Source: Vagococcus elongatus (GTDB lineage Bacteria > Bacillota > Bacilli > Lactobacillales > Vagococcaceae). Taken from it: DNA of 35,645 nucleotides. Positions 15,348-24,301 of the stretch are shown one piece after another (position 1 is the stretch's first letter; every line of letters starts with the position of its first letter). Location of the stretch: the NCBI RefSeq assembly GCF_003987645.1, contig NZ_NGKA01000024.1, forward strand, positions 1 to 35,645. The letters are read 5' to 3'. The notes beneath the pieces are model-generated. The model was not told the DNA's origin. It ran no database searches and worked only from the letters and a program-made list of their open reading frames with translations. The position numbers and the translations under genes are program-made.

Positions 15348-16265
15348 CAGTGCTTTTTGCGTGTTGGCAAAGTGCAGCTTAGCATAGTTGCGCAACAAAT
15401 CCATGCCGCCCCGTTTTAAGATTTTTGCCGCCGCCAAATCAGATGTTCCTCCCGCTCCGGAGGGGATGGTCATGCTCAATTCTTTGGAGGCTTTTTCAAG
15501 CTCTTCCAGAAATCTCGCACGACAAATAATAGAGGCAGCCGCCACAGCTAGATGGTGTTGTTCTCCCTTTGTGGCAATATAAAGATTATCTGTCACCTGA
15601 TTTTTTTCTTTGGACAGGTAACGCCGGTAACTTGCTTCTGTGGTAAACTGATCGATTAAAATCCCGTCCGGCGTGGTCGGGGCGATTTTTTTCAACAATA
15701 AATAAATTGCCTGATTATGCAGGGCGACTTTCATGCGATTGACATTATAGTTTGGCTGGATATCATTATATTTGCTAGGTGTTACAAGCAGCTCTTGGTA
15801 CGGGACGCTGACTCTGATGTCTTTGGCGATTTTAATGATGTCCTTATCTTTAAGCATTTTTGAATCTTTTACGCCAAGTTCCTTTAACAAAGGGAGTTGT
15901 TGTGCTGAAACATAACAGGCACAAACGACGACAGGACCAAAGTAACTGCCGTTTCCCACTTCATCACTTCCGATTACAGACCAGTTAGAAAAATTTTCAG
16001 GTAAATGGTTTTTATCGCCATTCTTTGATGAAACCTTGCCTTTGAGTGGCTGACTGGCGACTCCTCCCCATCTGCCGGCTTCTTTTTCAGCATGATCCCC
16101 TTGGAATAAAACTGTGCCAGTTTTATAAGCTGTGATGGTCACACCATTTTTTTTTGCCATAAAAATAGTGTGCTCTGGAACCTTTGTGCTGAGTTGCTTG
16201 CGATAATAATCTTTCATCTCGTTTAATTTTGCTGGAGATTGTTTTTTCAATGAATAATTTGCCAT
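15336..16265 (-). CDS. rnhC: Ribonuclease HIII
   Basis: This 309-residue enzyme has the N-terminal TBP-like substrate-binding domain (about 1-80) that separates RNase HIII from HII, then the catalytic domain with DEVGNGSYFGP (Asp101, Glu102) and the ELGVKDSK motif with the third acidic residue. It cleaves RNA in RNA-DNA hybrids and helps remove R-loops or primers. GAGGGG lies 5 bases before the ATG. It is divergent from zapA, and rnhC next to zapA-cvpA-mutS2 is a common Firmicute cluster. Confidence 0.95.
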   Translation of the reverse strand: MANYSLKKQSPAKLNEMKDYYRKQLSTKVPEHTIFMAKKNGVTITAYKTGTVLFQGDHAEKEAGRWGGVASQPLKGKVSSKNGDKNHLPENFSNWSVIGSDEVGNGSYFGPVVVCACYVSAQQLPLLKELGVKDSKMLKDKDIIKIAKDIRVSVPYQELLVTPSKYNDIQPNYNVNRMKVALHNQAIYLLLKKIAPTTPDGILIDQFTTEASYRRYLSKEKNQVTDNLYIATKGEQHHLAVAAASIICRARFLEELEKASKELSMTIPSGAGGTSDLAAAKILKRGGMDLLRNYAKLHFANTQKALKKL

Positions 16266-16295
16266 TGTACCCCTCTGATTTCTGTTCTTTTCTTT

Positions 16296-16324
16296 ATACT
16301 ATCGAATTGTACCCTATTAAACAA
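16296..16324 (-). promoter_or_regulatory. Promoter of rnhC
   Basis: On the minus strand TTGTTT (16324-16319) and TAGTAT (16301-16296) are spaced by 17 bases, about 31 bases before the start codon. Confidence 0.55.
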
Positions 16325-16366
16325 ATGTTTTTATCGTAGATGTGATATTTATTAGGACAATAGGGT

Positions 16367-16395
16367 TTGTAAATAAAGAGGAACTATTTTATAAT
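16367..16395 (+). promoter_or_regulatory. Promoter of zapA-cvpA(-mutS2)
   Basis: TTGTAA (16367-16372) and a perfect TATAAT (16390-16395) are spaced by 17 bases. Confidence 0.7.
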
Positions 16396-16454
16396 GAGAA
16401 AAGAAAGATGCGTAGAGTCAAGAGAAAATGCATCAGGGTGGAGGAATCACTACA

Positions 16455-16907
16455 TTGAATAAGACAAGATATAAGGCTGAAATCGCCGGTCAAACATATA
16501 CAATCATTGGTTCTGAAAGCAAGCCTCACATGGATGCCGTTGTGTCGCTGGCAAACAAACAATTAAATCAATTAAAAAATGCTGCCCCAGAAACCACAGA
16601 GGAACAGTCTGCAGTATTGCTGGCTATCAATGCTTTATCAGACCAGCTTCACATGCAAGAAGAAATCAATGGTTTGACAGAAAAGCTTGAAACCTTTGAG
16701 GCAGAAGTGGAAAAATTGAAAGACAGTCATAGAAAAGTGAAAGAATTGGAAGCACGCTTGTCTCGCTATGAAGAGTTGGAGAGAAAAGCCAAACAAACGT
16801 TAAAAGAAGATGGTCGTCAGATAGAAGAGTTGTCTCCGGGAGAAGTTCAAACCATTATGAATCAGCAATCGTTGGAAAAAATTCAAAAAAGAAATAATCC
16901 CAAATAA
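16455..16907 (+). CDS. zapA: Cell division protein ZapA (long form)
   Basis: The N-terminal part (about 1-70: TRYKAEIAGQTYTIIG, then MDAVVSLANKQL) is the ZapA domain, which bundles FtsZ filaments at the division site. After it comes a coiled coil (about 68-125, with repeated Glu/Leu/Lys) and a charged tail, so the 150-residue protein is longer than the usual 85-100. I chose TTG 16455 because GGTGGAGG lies 10 bases upstream and the ZapA domain starts there; ATG 16428 would put that site inside the coding region. cvpA follows after 19 bases. Confidence 0.88.
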   Translation: MNKTRYKAEIAGQTYTIIGSESKPHMDAVVSLANKQLNQLKNAAPETTEEQSAVLLAINALSDQLHMQEEINGLTEKLETFEAEVEKLKDSHRKVKELEARLSRYEELERKAKQTLKEDGRQIEELSPGEVQTIMNQQSLEKIQKRNNPK

Positions 16908-16926
16908 TAGAAAAGGATTTCGTTTT

Positions 16927-17472
16927 ATGTTGAGTATAGTTATTTTGATTACGTTAGTTTTTGCTGTGTATACAGGTGCTCGCAGAGGCATCATTTTACA
17001 AGGAATCTACACGATTGGGTATCTGATATCCTTTTTTGTTGCTCAAAAGTTTTTTATCAAGTTCGTTGATATTTTAGAATTGATCGTGCCTTACCCGCAA
17101 GCCTCCCCGGACAGCCAGCTGGTTTTCTTTGAGGGCGAGATGCTGTTTGATTTGGACCGTTATTTTTACGGCGGAGTTTCCTTTATCTTGTGTTTAGTCA
17201 TTGGCTGGGTGATCGTACGCTTTTTGGGTATTTTTTTATATGAATTAAATTTTACCCCCGTCAAGAAAGAAGTCCATTTGATTGGCGGCGGCGCCTTGTC
17301 TTTTTTTGTCGCAATCGTTGCCCTATGTATTTTATTAACCTTGCTTGCCATGGTGCCTGTTGATTTTGTACAGAATTTGTTTCGTGACAGTGGCTTGGCT
17401 AGGGGAATCGTAAAAAACACGCCTTATTTTTCAAAGAAAATTTTAGAATTATGGACGGGCGTGCCATTATAA
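16927..17472 (+). CDS. cvpA: CvpA family membrane protein
   Basis: The 181-residue protein has four hydrophobic segments (about 3-20, 28-45, 80-105 and 118-145), a layout typical of CvpA (colicin V production) proteins. The family is linked in other bacteria to envelope stress tolerance and division, without a known activity. It starts 19 bases after zapA and is followed by a hairpin before mutS2, an arrangement common in Firmicutes. Confidence 0.9.
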   Translation: MLSIVILITLVFAVYTGARRGIILQGIYTIGYLISFFVAQKFFIKFVDILELIVPYPQASPDSQLVFFEGEMLFDLDRYFYGGVSFILCLVIGWVIVRFLGIFLYELNFTPVKKEVHLIGGGALSFFVAIVALCILLTLLAMVPVDFVQNLFRDSGLARGIVKNTPYFSKKILELWTGVPL

Positions 17473-17481
17473 ATTTGAGAG

Positions 17482-17510
17482 AAGCTGAACGATAACGTTC
17501 AGCTTTTTCT
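17482..17510 (+). terminator. Hairpin between cvpA and mutS2
   Basis: A 10-base perfect stem (17482-17491 and 17496-17505) with loop ATAA runs into TTTTCT. It is a good terminator; mutS2 may rely on read-through or a promoter I cannot identify. Confidence 0.75.
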
Positions 17511-17541
17511 AAAGTATCTTATAAAGAGTGGAAGTGATGTC

Positions 17542-19923
17542 ATGAATAAAAAGATATTAACAACGTTGGAATTTAATAAAATAAAAGTTCATCTGAAAAA
17601 CTATACCACCACAGCTTTTGGGGCAGAGGAGGCAGATAAACTTGAGCCTAGTTCCGATTCCCAAGTGGTCGAGGGCTGGTTAGAAGAAACAGAAGAAGGT
17701 ATGAAAGTTCTGCGGCTTCGCGGCGGTATTCCTTTACCAGTCTTGCAAAATATTCGCCCGCATTTAAAACGTTTAGAGATTGGTGCTCTCCTTAATGGGA
17801 GTGAAATAGCACAAATCGGAAAAGTCTTGTACACAACATCAGAAGTCCTGCGTTTTTTTGAAGACTTGTCTGAAGCAGAAGTCGACCTTGTTCGATTGTA
17901 TGAATTAGTTGAGAAGCTAGAAACAGTACCGTCTTTATCAGGGAAAATCCGTCAGTCGATAGATGAGGATGGCTATGTGACGGACGAAGCATCTACAGAG
18001 TTACGCAGCATACGTCATCAGATTCGGCGTAACGAGCAGAGTATCCGGGAGCGTCTTGAGGGACTCATCCGTGGGAAAAACACCAAATATTTAAGCGACA
18101 GCATTATTACAATGCGTAATGACCGCTATGTTATACCGGTGAAAAGTGAATACCGCAGTGTTTTTGGCGGTGTGGTTCATGATCAAAGTGCTTCTGGACA
18201 GACGGTTTTTGTCGAACCCAAACAAGTCGTAGAGTTAAACAATCGTTTGAGACAGCAGCAAATTGCAGAACGCCATGAAGTGGAACGGATTCTTGCAGAA
18301 CTCTCAAATGAAATCGCCCCCCATCGACAAGTACTCTTGCAAAATTCTTATGTGCTGGGAAGGCTGGATTTTATTGATGCCAAAGCCTCTTTTGGAAAAG
18401 AAATAAATGCCGTCGTTCCAAGAATCAGTCCTGAAAAATATATCGTTCTTCGTCAGGCACGACATCCGTTTATTGAGGAAGACAAAGTGGTTGCCAATGA
18501 TATTATTTTAGGAGAAGATTATCAGGCCATCGTTATCACCGGGCCTAACACAGGGGGAAAAACTATTACCCTGAAGACTTTGGGTCTGCTGCAACTGATG
18601 GGGCAAGCCGGGCTGCCAATCACGGCGGCTGAAGATAGCCAAATCGGTGTGTTTAATGAAATTTTTGCAGATATTGGAGACGAGCAGTCTATTGAACAGA
18701 ATTTAAGTACATTTTCTTCGCATATGACGAATATTGTTTCGATTATGTCACAAATGGACAAGAACTCTTTGATCCTCTTTGATGAGTTAGGTGCAGGGAC
18801 GGATCCGCAAGAAGGGGCGGCACTGGCTATTTCCTTATTGGATGCGGTTGGGAGCACAGGTGCTTATGTGATGGCCACGACTCATTATCCTGAATTGAAA
18901 GTTTACGGTTATAATCGTAAAGGAACAATCAATGCCAGCATGGAGTTTGATGTGGATTCATTAAGTCCTACTTACAAGCTGCTGATCGGTGTTCCCGGGC
19001 GAAGCAATGCATTTGATATTTCCCGACGCTTGGGACTTGAAGAAAGTATTATCGATGGCGCGCGACAGATGATTGATGTAGAGAGTCAGGATCTGAACGA
19101 GATGATTGCCGATTTGGAAAGCAGACGGAAGATGACGGAAACAGAATACTTGGAAGTAAGAGAACAGGTAGAAGCAGCAGAAAAATTATTGAAAGATTTA
19201 GAAAATGCTTATGGCTATTTCTTTGAAGAACGAGAAAAAGAATTTGCCAAAGCAAAAGAACAGGCAAATGAAGTTGTTGAAAAAGCAGCGGAAGAGTCGG
19301 AAAAAATCATAAAAGAAATCCGGCAAAAACAGTTAAGTCTAGGTCGCTCACAAGTAAAAGAACATGAGCTGATCCAAGTCCAAACAGAGTTAGCTGACTT
19401 AAAACAGGCAGAAGACAGCAAACTAGAGAAAAATAAAGTATTGCAGAAGGAAAAAGCCAAACAAGTACTCAAACCCGGCGATGAGGTCCTAGTGGAAACC
19501 TTTGGACAACGGGGCACCTTAATTGAAAAAATCAGTTCTAACGAATGGCAAGTTCAAATCGGGATTATAAAAATGAATGTTGCTGAAAATCAGTTGACTA
19601 AAGTATCACCTGCACAGGAAGAAAAAACGCAAAAAAATATCGTTCGAGTGACTTCCTCATCTGGCGGTGGACGCACATGGGTGTCCAGCCAGCTGGATTT
19701 AAGAGGGATGAGATATGATGATGCCGTCCATGAGTTGTCTAATTATCTGGATGAAGCGGTTATGTCGGGCTATTCTGAGGTTATTATTATTCATGGCAAG
19801 GGAACTGGGGCATTGAGAAATGCAGTAAATGATTATTTAAAAAATCACCGAAGTGTAAAAAAATACGGATTGGCACCGCAAAATCTTGGAGGCACAGGGG
19901 CAACAGTCGTGGAATTCAAGTAA
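17542..19923 (+). CDS. mutS2: MutS2 with C-terminal Smr domain
   Basis: This 793-residue protein has a MutS-type core with Walker A GPNTGGKT (334-341) and Walker B region DELGAGTDP, a long coiled region (about 510-640), and a C-terminal Smr nuclease domain (about 717-793) with LDLRGMR and HGKGTGALR. It lacks the mismatch-recognition domain of MutS1. Homologues suppress recombination, and in Bacillus MutS2/RqcU takes part in rescue of collided ribosomes through ribosome splitting. Full length for the family. No terminator is evident after it. Confidence 0.96.
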   Translation: MNKKILTTLEFNKIKVHLKNYTTTAFGAEEADKLEPSSDSQVVEGWLEETEEGMKVLRLRGGIPLPVLQNIRPHLKRLEIGALLNGSEIAQIGKVLYTTSEVLRFFEDLSEAEVDLVRLYELVEKLETVPSLSGKIRQSIDEDGYVTDEASTELRSIRHQIRRNEQSIRERLEGLIRGKNTKYLSDSIITMRNDRYVIPVKSEYRSVFGGVVHDQSASGQTVFVEPKQVVELNNRLRQQQIAERHEVERILAELSNEIAPHRQVLLQNSYVLGRLDFIDAKASFGKEINAVVPRISPEKYIVLRQARHPFIEEDKVVANDIILGEDYQAIVITGPNTGGKTITLKTLGLLQLMGQAGLPITAAEDSQIGVFNEIFADIGDEQSIEQNLSTFSSHMTNIVSIMSQMDKNSLILFDELGAGTDPQEGAALAISLLDAVGSTGAYVMATTHYPELKVYGYNRKGTINASMEFDVDSLSPTYKLLIGVPGRSNAFDISRRLGLEESIIDGARQMIDVESQDLNEMIADLESRRKMTETEYLEVREQVEAAEKLLKDLENAYGYFFEEREKEFAKAKEQANEVVEKAAEESEKIIKEIRQKQLSLGRSQVKEHELIQVQTELADLKQAEDSKLEKNKVLQKEKAKQVLKPGDEVLVETFGQRGTLIEKISSNEWQVQIGIIKMNVAENQLTKVSPAQEEKTQKNIVRVTSSSGGGRTWVSSQLDLRGMRYDDAVHELSNYLDEAVMSGYSEVIIIHGKGTGALRNAVNDYLKNHRSVKKYGLAPQNLGGTGATVVEFK

Positions 19924-19966
19924 AAAAATCCACAGAAACAGATTATTTTTAAAATAAACTTTCCTT

Positions 19967-19975
19967 TGATATACT
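19967..19975 (+). promoter_or_regulatory. Extended -10 promoter of trxA
   Basis: TGA-TATACT (hexamer 19970-19975) lies 42 bases before the trxA ATG. The -35 is weak. Confidence 0.5.
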
Positions 19976-20017
19976 AAAACTACATTAAAATGTAAATGAT
20001 TTAGGAGGAAAATTAAA

Positions 20018-20329
20018 ATGGCAAAAGAAATTACTGATGCAACCTTTGCAGAAGAAACAAAAGATGGTGTTGTACTAATAGATTTTTGGGCAACTTGGTG
20101 TGGACCATGTCGTATTCAAGGACCAATCATTGATGAATTATCAAAAGAAATGGCTGGCAAAGCCAAAGTGTTAAAAATGGATGTGGATCAAAACCCTCAA
20201 GTACCAAGTTCTTTTGGTATCATGAGTATTCCGACTTTGTTGGTCAAAAAAGATGATCAAGTGGTCGAGAAATTAGTGGGTGTCCATCGTAAAGAACAAT
20301 TGACAGCTGTGTTAGCTAAATATATTTAA
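20018..20329 (+). CDS. trxA: Thioredoxin
   Basis: The 103-residue protein has the classical active site WCGPC (Cys28, Cys31) and the cis-Pro segment SIPTL. It reduces disulfides in cytoplasmic proteins with electrons from thioredoxin reductase (not in this window). A full AGGAGG site precedes the ATG. It is monocistronic, with its own promoter and terminator, and lies just after mutS2 as in many lactic acid bacteria. Confidence 0.96.
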   Translation: MAKEITDATFAEETKDGVVLIDFWATWCGPCRIQGPIIDELSKEMAGKAKVLKMDVDQNPQVPSSFGIMSIPTLLVKKDDQVVEKLVGVHRKEQLTAVLAKYI

Positions 20330-20333
20330 TTAG

Positions 20334-20366
20334 AAAAAAAGTGCTGATAGTGGCACTTTTCTTTCT
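20334..20366 (+). terminator. Terminator of trxA
   Basis: An 8-base stem AAAAGTGC/GCACTTTT (20337-20344 and 20353-20360) with an 8-base loop is followed by CTTTCT. Confidence 0.7.
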
Positions 20367-20389
20367 GAGATTAAATAAAAGCCTTTTAT

Positions 20390-20406
20390 ATTGTAATTAT
20401 TACAAT
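20390..20406. promoter_or_regulatory. PerR-like box on the dps promoter
   Basis: The palindrome TTGTAATTATTACAA (20391-20405) differs from the PerR consensus TTATAATNATTATAA at two symmetric positions and covers the -35 of dps. This predicts derepression by peroxide or iron limitation. Confidence 0.72.
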
Positions 20407-20419
20407 CTGAAGGTATGAT
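20391..20419 (+). promoter_or_regulatory. Promoter of dps
   Basis: TTGTAA (20391-20396) and TATGAT (20414-20419) are spaced by 17 bases, with the -35 inside the PerR-like palindrome. Confidence 0.7.
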
Positions 20420-20455
20420 AGAAGTGTAACTAAATTGAAGGAGGAAATTTAAAAA

Positions 20456-20917
20456 ATGAGTACAGATAAAAGACATGAGGTATTAAACCAAACAGTCGCA
20501 GACTTGAGCCAATTCGCAGTGGTAATTCATCAAGTCCACTGGTATATGAGAGGCCCAGAATTTTTAAATCTTCATCCGAAAATGGACGAGTTTATGGATG
20601 AAATCAATGATATTTTAGACGAAGTTGCAGAGCGTTTGATTACTATCGGCGGAGCGCCATACTCTACTTTGAAAGAATTTGCTGACAATACTAAAATTCC
20701 TGATGAGAAAGGAACTTACGAAAAATCTATTCCAGATCACGTAGAAGTTTTGATTAAAGGCTACCGCTATCTTAGAGAGTTAGCCCAAGAAGGTATCGAA
20801 GTCAGCGGAGAAGCAGGAGATTCAGTGACAGAAGATATCTTTATCGACATGCAAGGAAAAATAGAAAAAACTCTTTGGATGCTTACTGCAAAATTAGGCA
20901 GAGCACCAGAATTATAA
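20456..20917 (+). CDS. dps: Dps family iron-storage, DNA-protection ferroxidase
   Basis: This 153-residue protein is a Dps/ferritin-like four-helix bundle. The between-subunit ferroxidase ligands are all present: His28, His40, Asp44, Asp55 and Glu59, which line up with the Listeria Dps set at a constant offset. Such proteins form 12-mers that oxidise Fe2+ with H2O2 and store the iron, limiting hydroxyl radical damage. AGGAGG lies before the ATG. A PerR-like operator over the promoter and a strong terminator show it is a single regulated gene. Confidence 0.95.
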   Translation: MSTDKRHEVLNQTVADLSQFAVVIHQVHWYMRGPEFLNLHPKMDEFMDEINDILDEVAERLITIGGAPYSTLKEFADNTKIPDEKGTYEKSIPDHVEVLIKGYRYLRELAQEGIEVSGEAGDSVTEDIFIDMQGKIEKTLWMLTAKLGRAPEL

Positions 20918-20925
20918 TCAAGATC

Positions 20926-20955
20926 AAAAAGCAGAGTGAAAGCTCTGCTTTTTTT
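20926..20955 (+). terminator. Terminator of dps
   Basis: An 11-base perfect stem (20926-20936 and 20943-20953) with a 6-base loop is followed by a long T run. Confidence 0.9.
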
Positions 20956-21123
20956 GTTTTCCATGACATGTAGTCTATCAGCTAATTATTAAAAAAATTT
21001 CCCATTATATAAATAAAATTTAAAACAATCTTAGAAAAGGTGCTATAGACGGGAATTTAAGCAGATTTATAGTGAAATCAGCATGCTCTGTGATAAAATG
21101 ATGAGAATTAAATTTGAAAATTA

Positions 21124-21152
21124 TTGATTTTTATGAGAATTTAATATAGTAT
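21124..21152 (+). promoter_or_regulatory. Likely promoter of oppA
   Basis: TTGATT (21124-21129) and TAGTAT (21147-21152) are spaced by 17 bases in an AT-rich leader; the start codon is 54 bases further on. Confidence 0.5.
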
Positions 21153-21206
21153 TATCATAAAGTTTCAAATAATTATGCTTCAAAAAAAACCGAGGGGGAA
21201 ATATCG

Positions 21207-22886
21207 ATGAAAAAATGGGCTTATCTAGGTTTAGTAGCTACATTAGCACTCTCTTTAGCAGCTTGTGGAGGCGGCGGAGACGGCGACAAAACAGAGACTA
21301 CAGGAGAGAAACCAGCAGCATCAACAGAACTTGCAGATGAACAGGTTTTTCACACAGTCGTTGACCAGGAAATGTCTTCAGCAGACTTGTCACTGAATAC
21401 AGATGTGGTCGGAGGCTTGGTGTTAAACAATATTTACGAAGGTATGTATCGTTTTGACGGAGACAATGAACTTGTTCCAGCTGGAGCAATAGAAGATCCA
21501 GAAGTGAGCGACGATGGGCTTACTTACACCTTTAAATTGCGTGAAGAATCAAAATGGTCAAACGGAGACCCTGTCACGGCCGACGATTATGTTTATGGTT
21601 GGCAGCGGACAGTTGATCCTAAAACAGAATCAGAATTTGCTTATCTTCACTCCATTGTGAAAAATGGTGAAGCAATCGCAAATGGCGAGATGGAGCCAAG
21701 CGAGTTGGGTATCAAAGCGCTAAGTGATTATGAACTTGAAGTTGTTTTGGAAGTTCCTACACCATACTTTATGAATTTGCTGACATTCTCTACGTACTTC
21801 CCGCAACATAAAGAAACTGTTGAAGAGTATGGAAAAGATTTTGCTTCTACTAGTGAGAAAGCAGTCTATAACGGACCGTTTATCTTAACTGATTTTGATG
21901 GACCGGGAACAGATACGGACTGGACCTATAAGAAAAATGATTCTTATTGGGATAAGGATAATGTAAAATTAGAAACTATCACTGCACAAGTACAAAAAGA
22001 AGGAAATACTTCACTTAACTTGTATCAAGCAGGAGATGTAGATGATATCCGCCTAACTGGTGAATTAGCACAACAGATGGCAGATGATCCTGATTTGGTG
22101 ATTGAGAAACAAGCATCCACATATTATCTAGAGCTGAATCAAATTGAAAAGGATTCTATTTTTAGAAACGAAGACATGAGAAAAGCAATTTCTCTATCAA
22201 TTGACCGTGATGCTATTGCTACAAATATTTTAGGCGACGGTTCCGTGGCAGCTTCTGGCTTGGTCCCATCAGAAATGATGTTTGACCCTGAAAGCGGCAA
22301 GGACTTTGCCGAAGAGGCTGGCAATCAATTAAAATTTGATGACAAAACAGCCAAAGAACATTGGGAAAAAGCTAAAAAAGATTTAGGTAAAGATGAAATA
22401 GAGGTGGAAATCCTAGCATCAGATGCAGATTGGGCTAAAAAAGTTGCCGAATATCTGCAGGGCGCATTGGAAGAAAATCTTGACGGCATCAAGGTATCCG
22501 TGAGTGCGGTGCCACTGAGTGTCCGTATCGACAGAAGTAACAACGGTGAATTCGACATTGTAGTCGGAGGCTGGTCTGCAGACTATGCAGATTCAAGTAG
22601 TTTCCAAGAGTTGTTTACTACAGGAAATTCCTATAACAGAGGTCACTATTCAAATAAAGAGTACGATGATAAAATTAAAGAAGCTGCAACCACTTATGCA
22701 AATGACCCAGAAAAAAGATTTGCGACACTTGTTGAAGCAGAAAAAATCATCATGGGTGATCTAGGCATTGTACCGCTTTATCAGACAGCGGAAGCTCACC
22801 TGCGCAACCCACAAATCCAAGGTGTGGCAATTCATCCGGCTGGAGCTAGTTATGATTACAAATGGGCATACCGCACAGCAGAATAA
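21207..22886 (+). CDS. oppA: Oligopeptide-binding lipoprotein OppA
   Basis: The 559-residue solute-binding protein (SBP family 5) has a lipoprotein signal with lipobox LAAC (Cys20), a Gly/Asp/Thr-rich linker, and family segments such as GLVLNNIYEGMYRFD, DDGLTYTFKLREESKWSNGDPVTADDYVY (read as separate blocks) and NEDMRKAISLSIDRD. It captures peptides outside the cell for the OppBCDF permease; enterococcal homologues can also bind pheromone peptides. GAGGGGG lies before the ATG. It is separated from oppB by a gene on the opposite strand, with only 3 bases between the two convergent stops. Confidence 0.95.
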   Translation: MKKWAYLGLVATLALSLAACGGGGDGDKTETTGEKPAASTELADEQVFHTVVDQEMSSADLSLNTDVVGGLVLNNIYEGMYRFDGDNELVPAGAIEDPEVSDDGLTYTFKLREESKWSNGDPVTADDYVYGWQRTVDPKTESEFAYLHSIVKNGEAIANGEMEPSELGIKALSDYELEVVLEVPTPYFMNLLTFSTYFPQHKETVEEYGKDFASTSEKAVYNGPFILTDFDGPGTDTDWTYKKNDSYWDKDNVKLETITAQVQKEGNTSLNLYQAGDVDDIRLTGELAQQMADDPDLVIEKQASTYYLELNQIEKDSIFRNEDMRKAISLSIDRDAIATNILGDGSVAASGLVPSEMMFDPESGKDFAEEAGNQLKFDDKTAKEHWEKAKKDLGKDEIEVEILASDADWAKKVAEYLQGALEENLDGIKVSVSAVPLSVRIDRSNNGEFDIVVGGWSADYADSSSFQELFTTGNSYNRGHYSNKEYDDKIKEAATTYANDPEKRFATLVEAEKIIMGDLGIVPLYQTAEAHLRNPQIQGVAIHPAGASYDYKWAYRTAE

Positions 22887-22889
22887 CAT

Positions 22890-23237
22890 CTAAGTAGTCA
22901 ATAATAATAGCGCAACTGACAAAAAAATGAAGATGACACCTACTGAAAACCAATAGAAAGGTTTTTTCTGAAAAATCTTTGAATATGGTATATAAGTAGG
23001 TGTTTGTTGGTTTCGAAGTTGCCTCATCTTTTTTTTCATTGTTTTTTGGAAAAAATCAAAGAAACCTGACTGCAGCGTGCTGATGAACGCGCCGATAACA
23101 AAGAAAAATAAACCAATGTAAAAACTGGTGTTTATTATAATAAGAGAATCCATGCCTCCGGTACGGATAAAAGAATAGAGAAAAATTGCTAAAAGAATGA
23201 CGGTACTGGTAAGGCCAATTTTTTTTAGTTGGGACAT
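22890..23237 (-). CDS. DUF3899 small membrane protein
   Basis: This 115-residue protein has three hydrophobic segments (about 8-25, 33-55 and 92-113) and a basic middle (KKKMRQLRNQQ). It resembles DUF3899 proteins, small membrane proteins of unknown function in lactic acid bacteria. It lies between oppA and oppB on the opposite strand and has its own promoter and an AGGAG ribosome site. Its transcript would be antisense to any oppA-oppB read-through. A role beside the peptide transporter is possible, but nothing in the sequence shows it. Confidence 0.72.
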   Translation of the reverse strand: MSQLKKIGLTSTVILLAIFLYSFIRTGGMDSLIIINTSFYIGLFFFVIGAFISTLQSGFFDFFQKTMKKKMRQLRNQQTPTYIPYSKIFQKKPFYWFSVGVIFIFLSVALLLLTT

Positions 23238-23306
23238 GATAAAGTCAGCTCCTATTAAATGTGATGGTTTGTCAGTAGTAGTAAAAAGTAATTAATTCTC
23301 TACCGC

Positions 23307-23335
23307 ATTTTAGTTGAAAAATCACGAGAAGTCAA
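23307..23335 (-). promoter_or_regulatory. Promoter of the DUF3899 gene
   Basis: On the minus strand TTGACT (23335-23330) and TAAAAT (23312-23307) are spaced by 17 bases, a strong match about 70 bases before the start codon. Confidence 0.7.
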
Positions 23336-23361
23336 AATGTACATGAAAGAAGGAGAGGAAA

Positions 23362-24300
23362 TTGAAGAACTTTGGAAAATATTTCTTAAAACGGGTCTTC
23401 TTTATGGTTATCACGTTGTGGCTGATTATCACCGTAACGTTTTTCCTAATGAAATTACTTCCTGGTTCACCCTATGCGAATCAGGAAAAGTTAAGTCCCG
23501 AGCAAATCGAGATATTAAACAAACAGGCTGGATTAGACAAATCAGTTCCTGAACAGTATGTGATTTACATGAAAAATATTATGAAGGGAGATTTCGGTAC
23601 GTCCTTTCAATTTAAAAATCAGCCCGTTGCGAAACTTCTGAGGAATCGTATCGGCCCATCCTTACAATTAGGTGCGCAAGCTATTGTTTTTGGAACATTC
23701 ATCGGAATTATTCTTGGATTGATTGCAGCACTGAGGCAAAACACATGGGTAGATACCGGCGCCACGCTGATTGCGATTTTGGGACGATCGATTCCTAACT
23801 TTGTGTTTGCAGTTTTACTGCAATATGTTTTTTCTGTGAAGTTCAAGTTGTTTCCAATTGCCGGCTGGAACGGCTTTGCTTCAACCATCTTGCCGACCTT
23901 TGCTTTGGCGATGTCGCCATTAGCGGATACTGGACGATTTATTCGTACGGAAATGGTGGAAGTGTTAAGTTCAGACTATATTGAGTTGGCCCGTGCCAAA
24001 GGCTTGAGTTATTGGGAAGTCGCCTTTAAGCATGGTCTAAGAAATAGTTTGATTCCGCTGGTGACACTTTTAGGTCCGTTAGCCGTTGCCTTGATGACAG
24101 GTTCTTTGGTTGTTGAAAATATTTTCGCAATCCCAGGCATCGGAGAGCAGTTCGTGAAATCAATCATGACAAACGATTATCCAACAATTATGGCTGTGAC
24201 GATTTTATTTTCAGCCTTGCTGGTAGTTGTCATTTTAATAGTGGACTTGTTGTACGGAGTTATCGATCCGCGTATTCGTGTTTCTGGAGGTGAGCATTAG
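23362..24300 (+). CDS. oppB: Oligopeptide ABC permease OppB
   Basis: The 312-residue permease has an N-terminal helix, a long outside loop, then five helices with the ATPase-contact EAA loop (SSDYIELARAKGLSYWEVAF). With OppC it forms the membrane channel for peptide uptake. The start is TTG 23362, 6 bases after AAGGAGAGG. No convincing dedicated promoter lies just upstream on the plus strand. The stop comes 1 base before the oppC ATG. Confidence 0.95.
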   Translation: MKNFGKYFLKRVFFMVITLWLIITVTFFLMKLLPGSPYANQEKLSPEQIEILNKQAGLDKSVPEQYVIYMKNIMKGDFGTSFQFKNQPVAKLLRNRIGPSLQLGAQAIVFGTFIGIILGLIAALRQNTWVDTGATLIAILGRSIPNFVFAVLLQYVFSVKFKLFPIAGWNGFASTILPTFALAMSPLADTGRFIRTEMVEVLSSDYIELARAKGLSYWEVAFKHGLRNSLIPLVTLLGPLAVALMTGSLVVENIFAIPGIGEQFVKSIMTNDYPTIMAVTILFSALLVVVILIVDLLYGVIDPRIRVSGGEH

Positions 24301-24301
24301 A

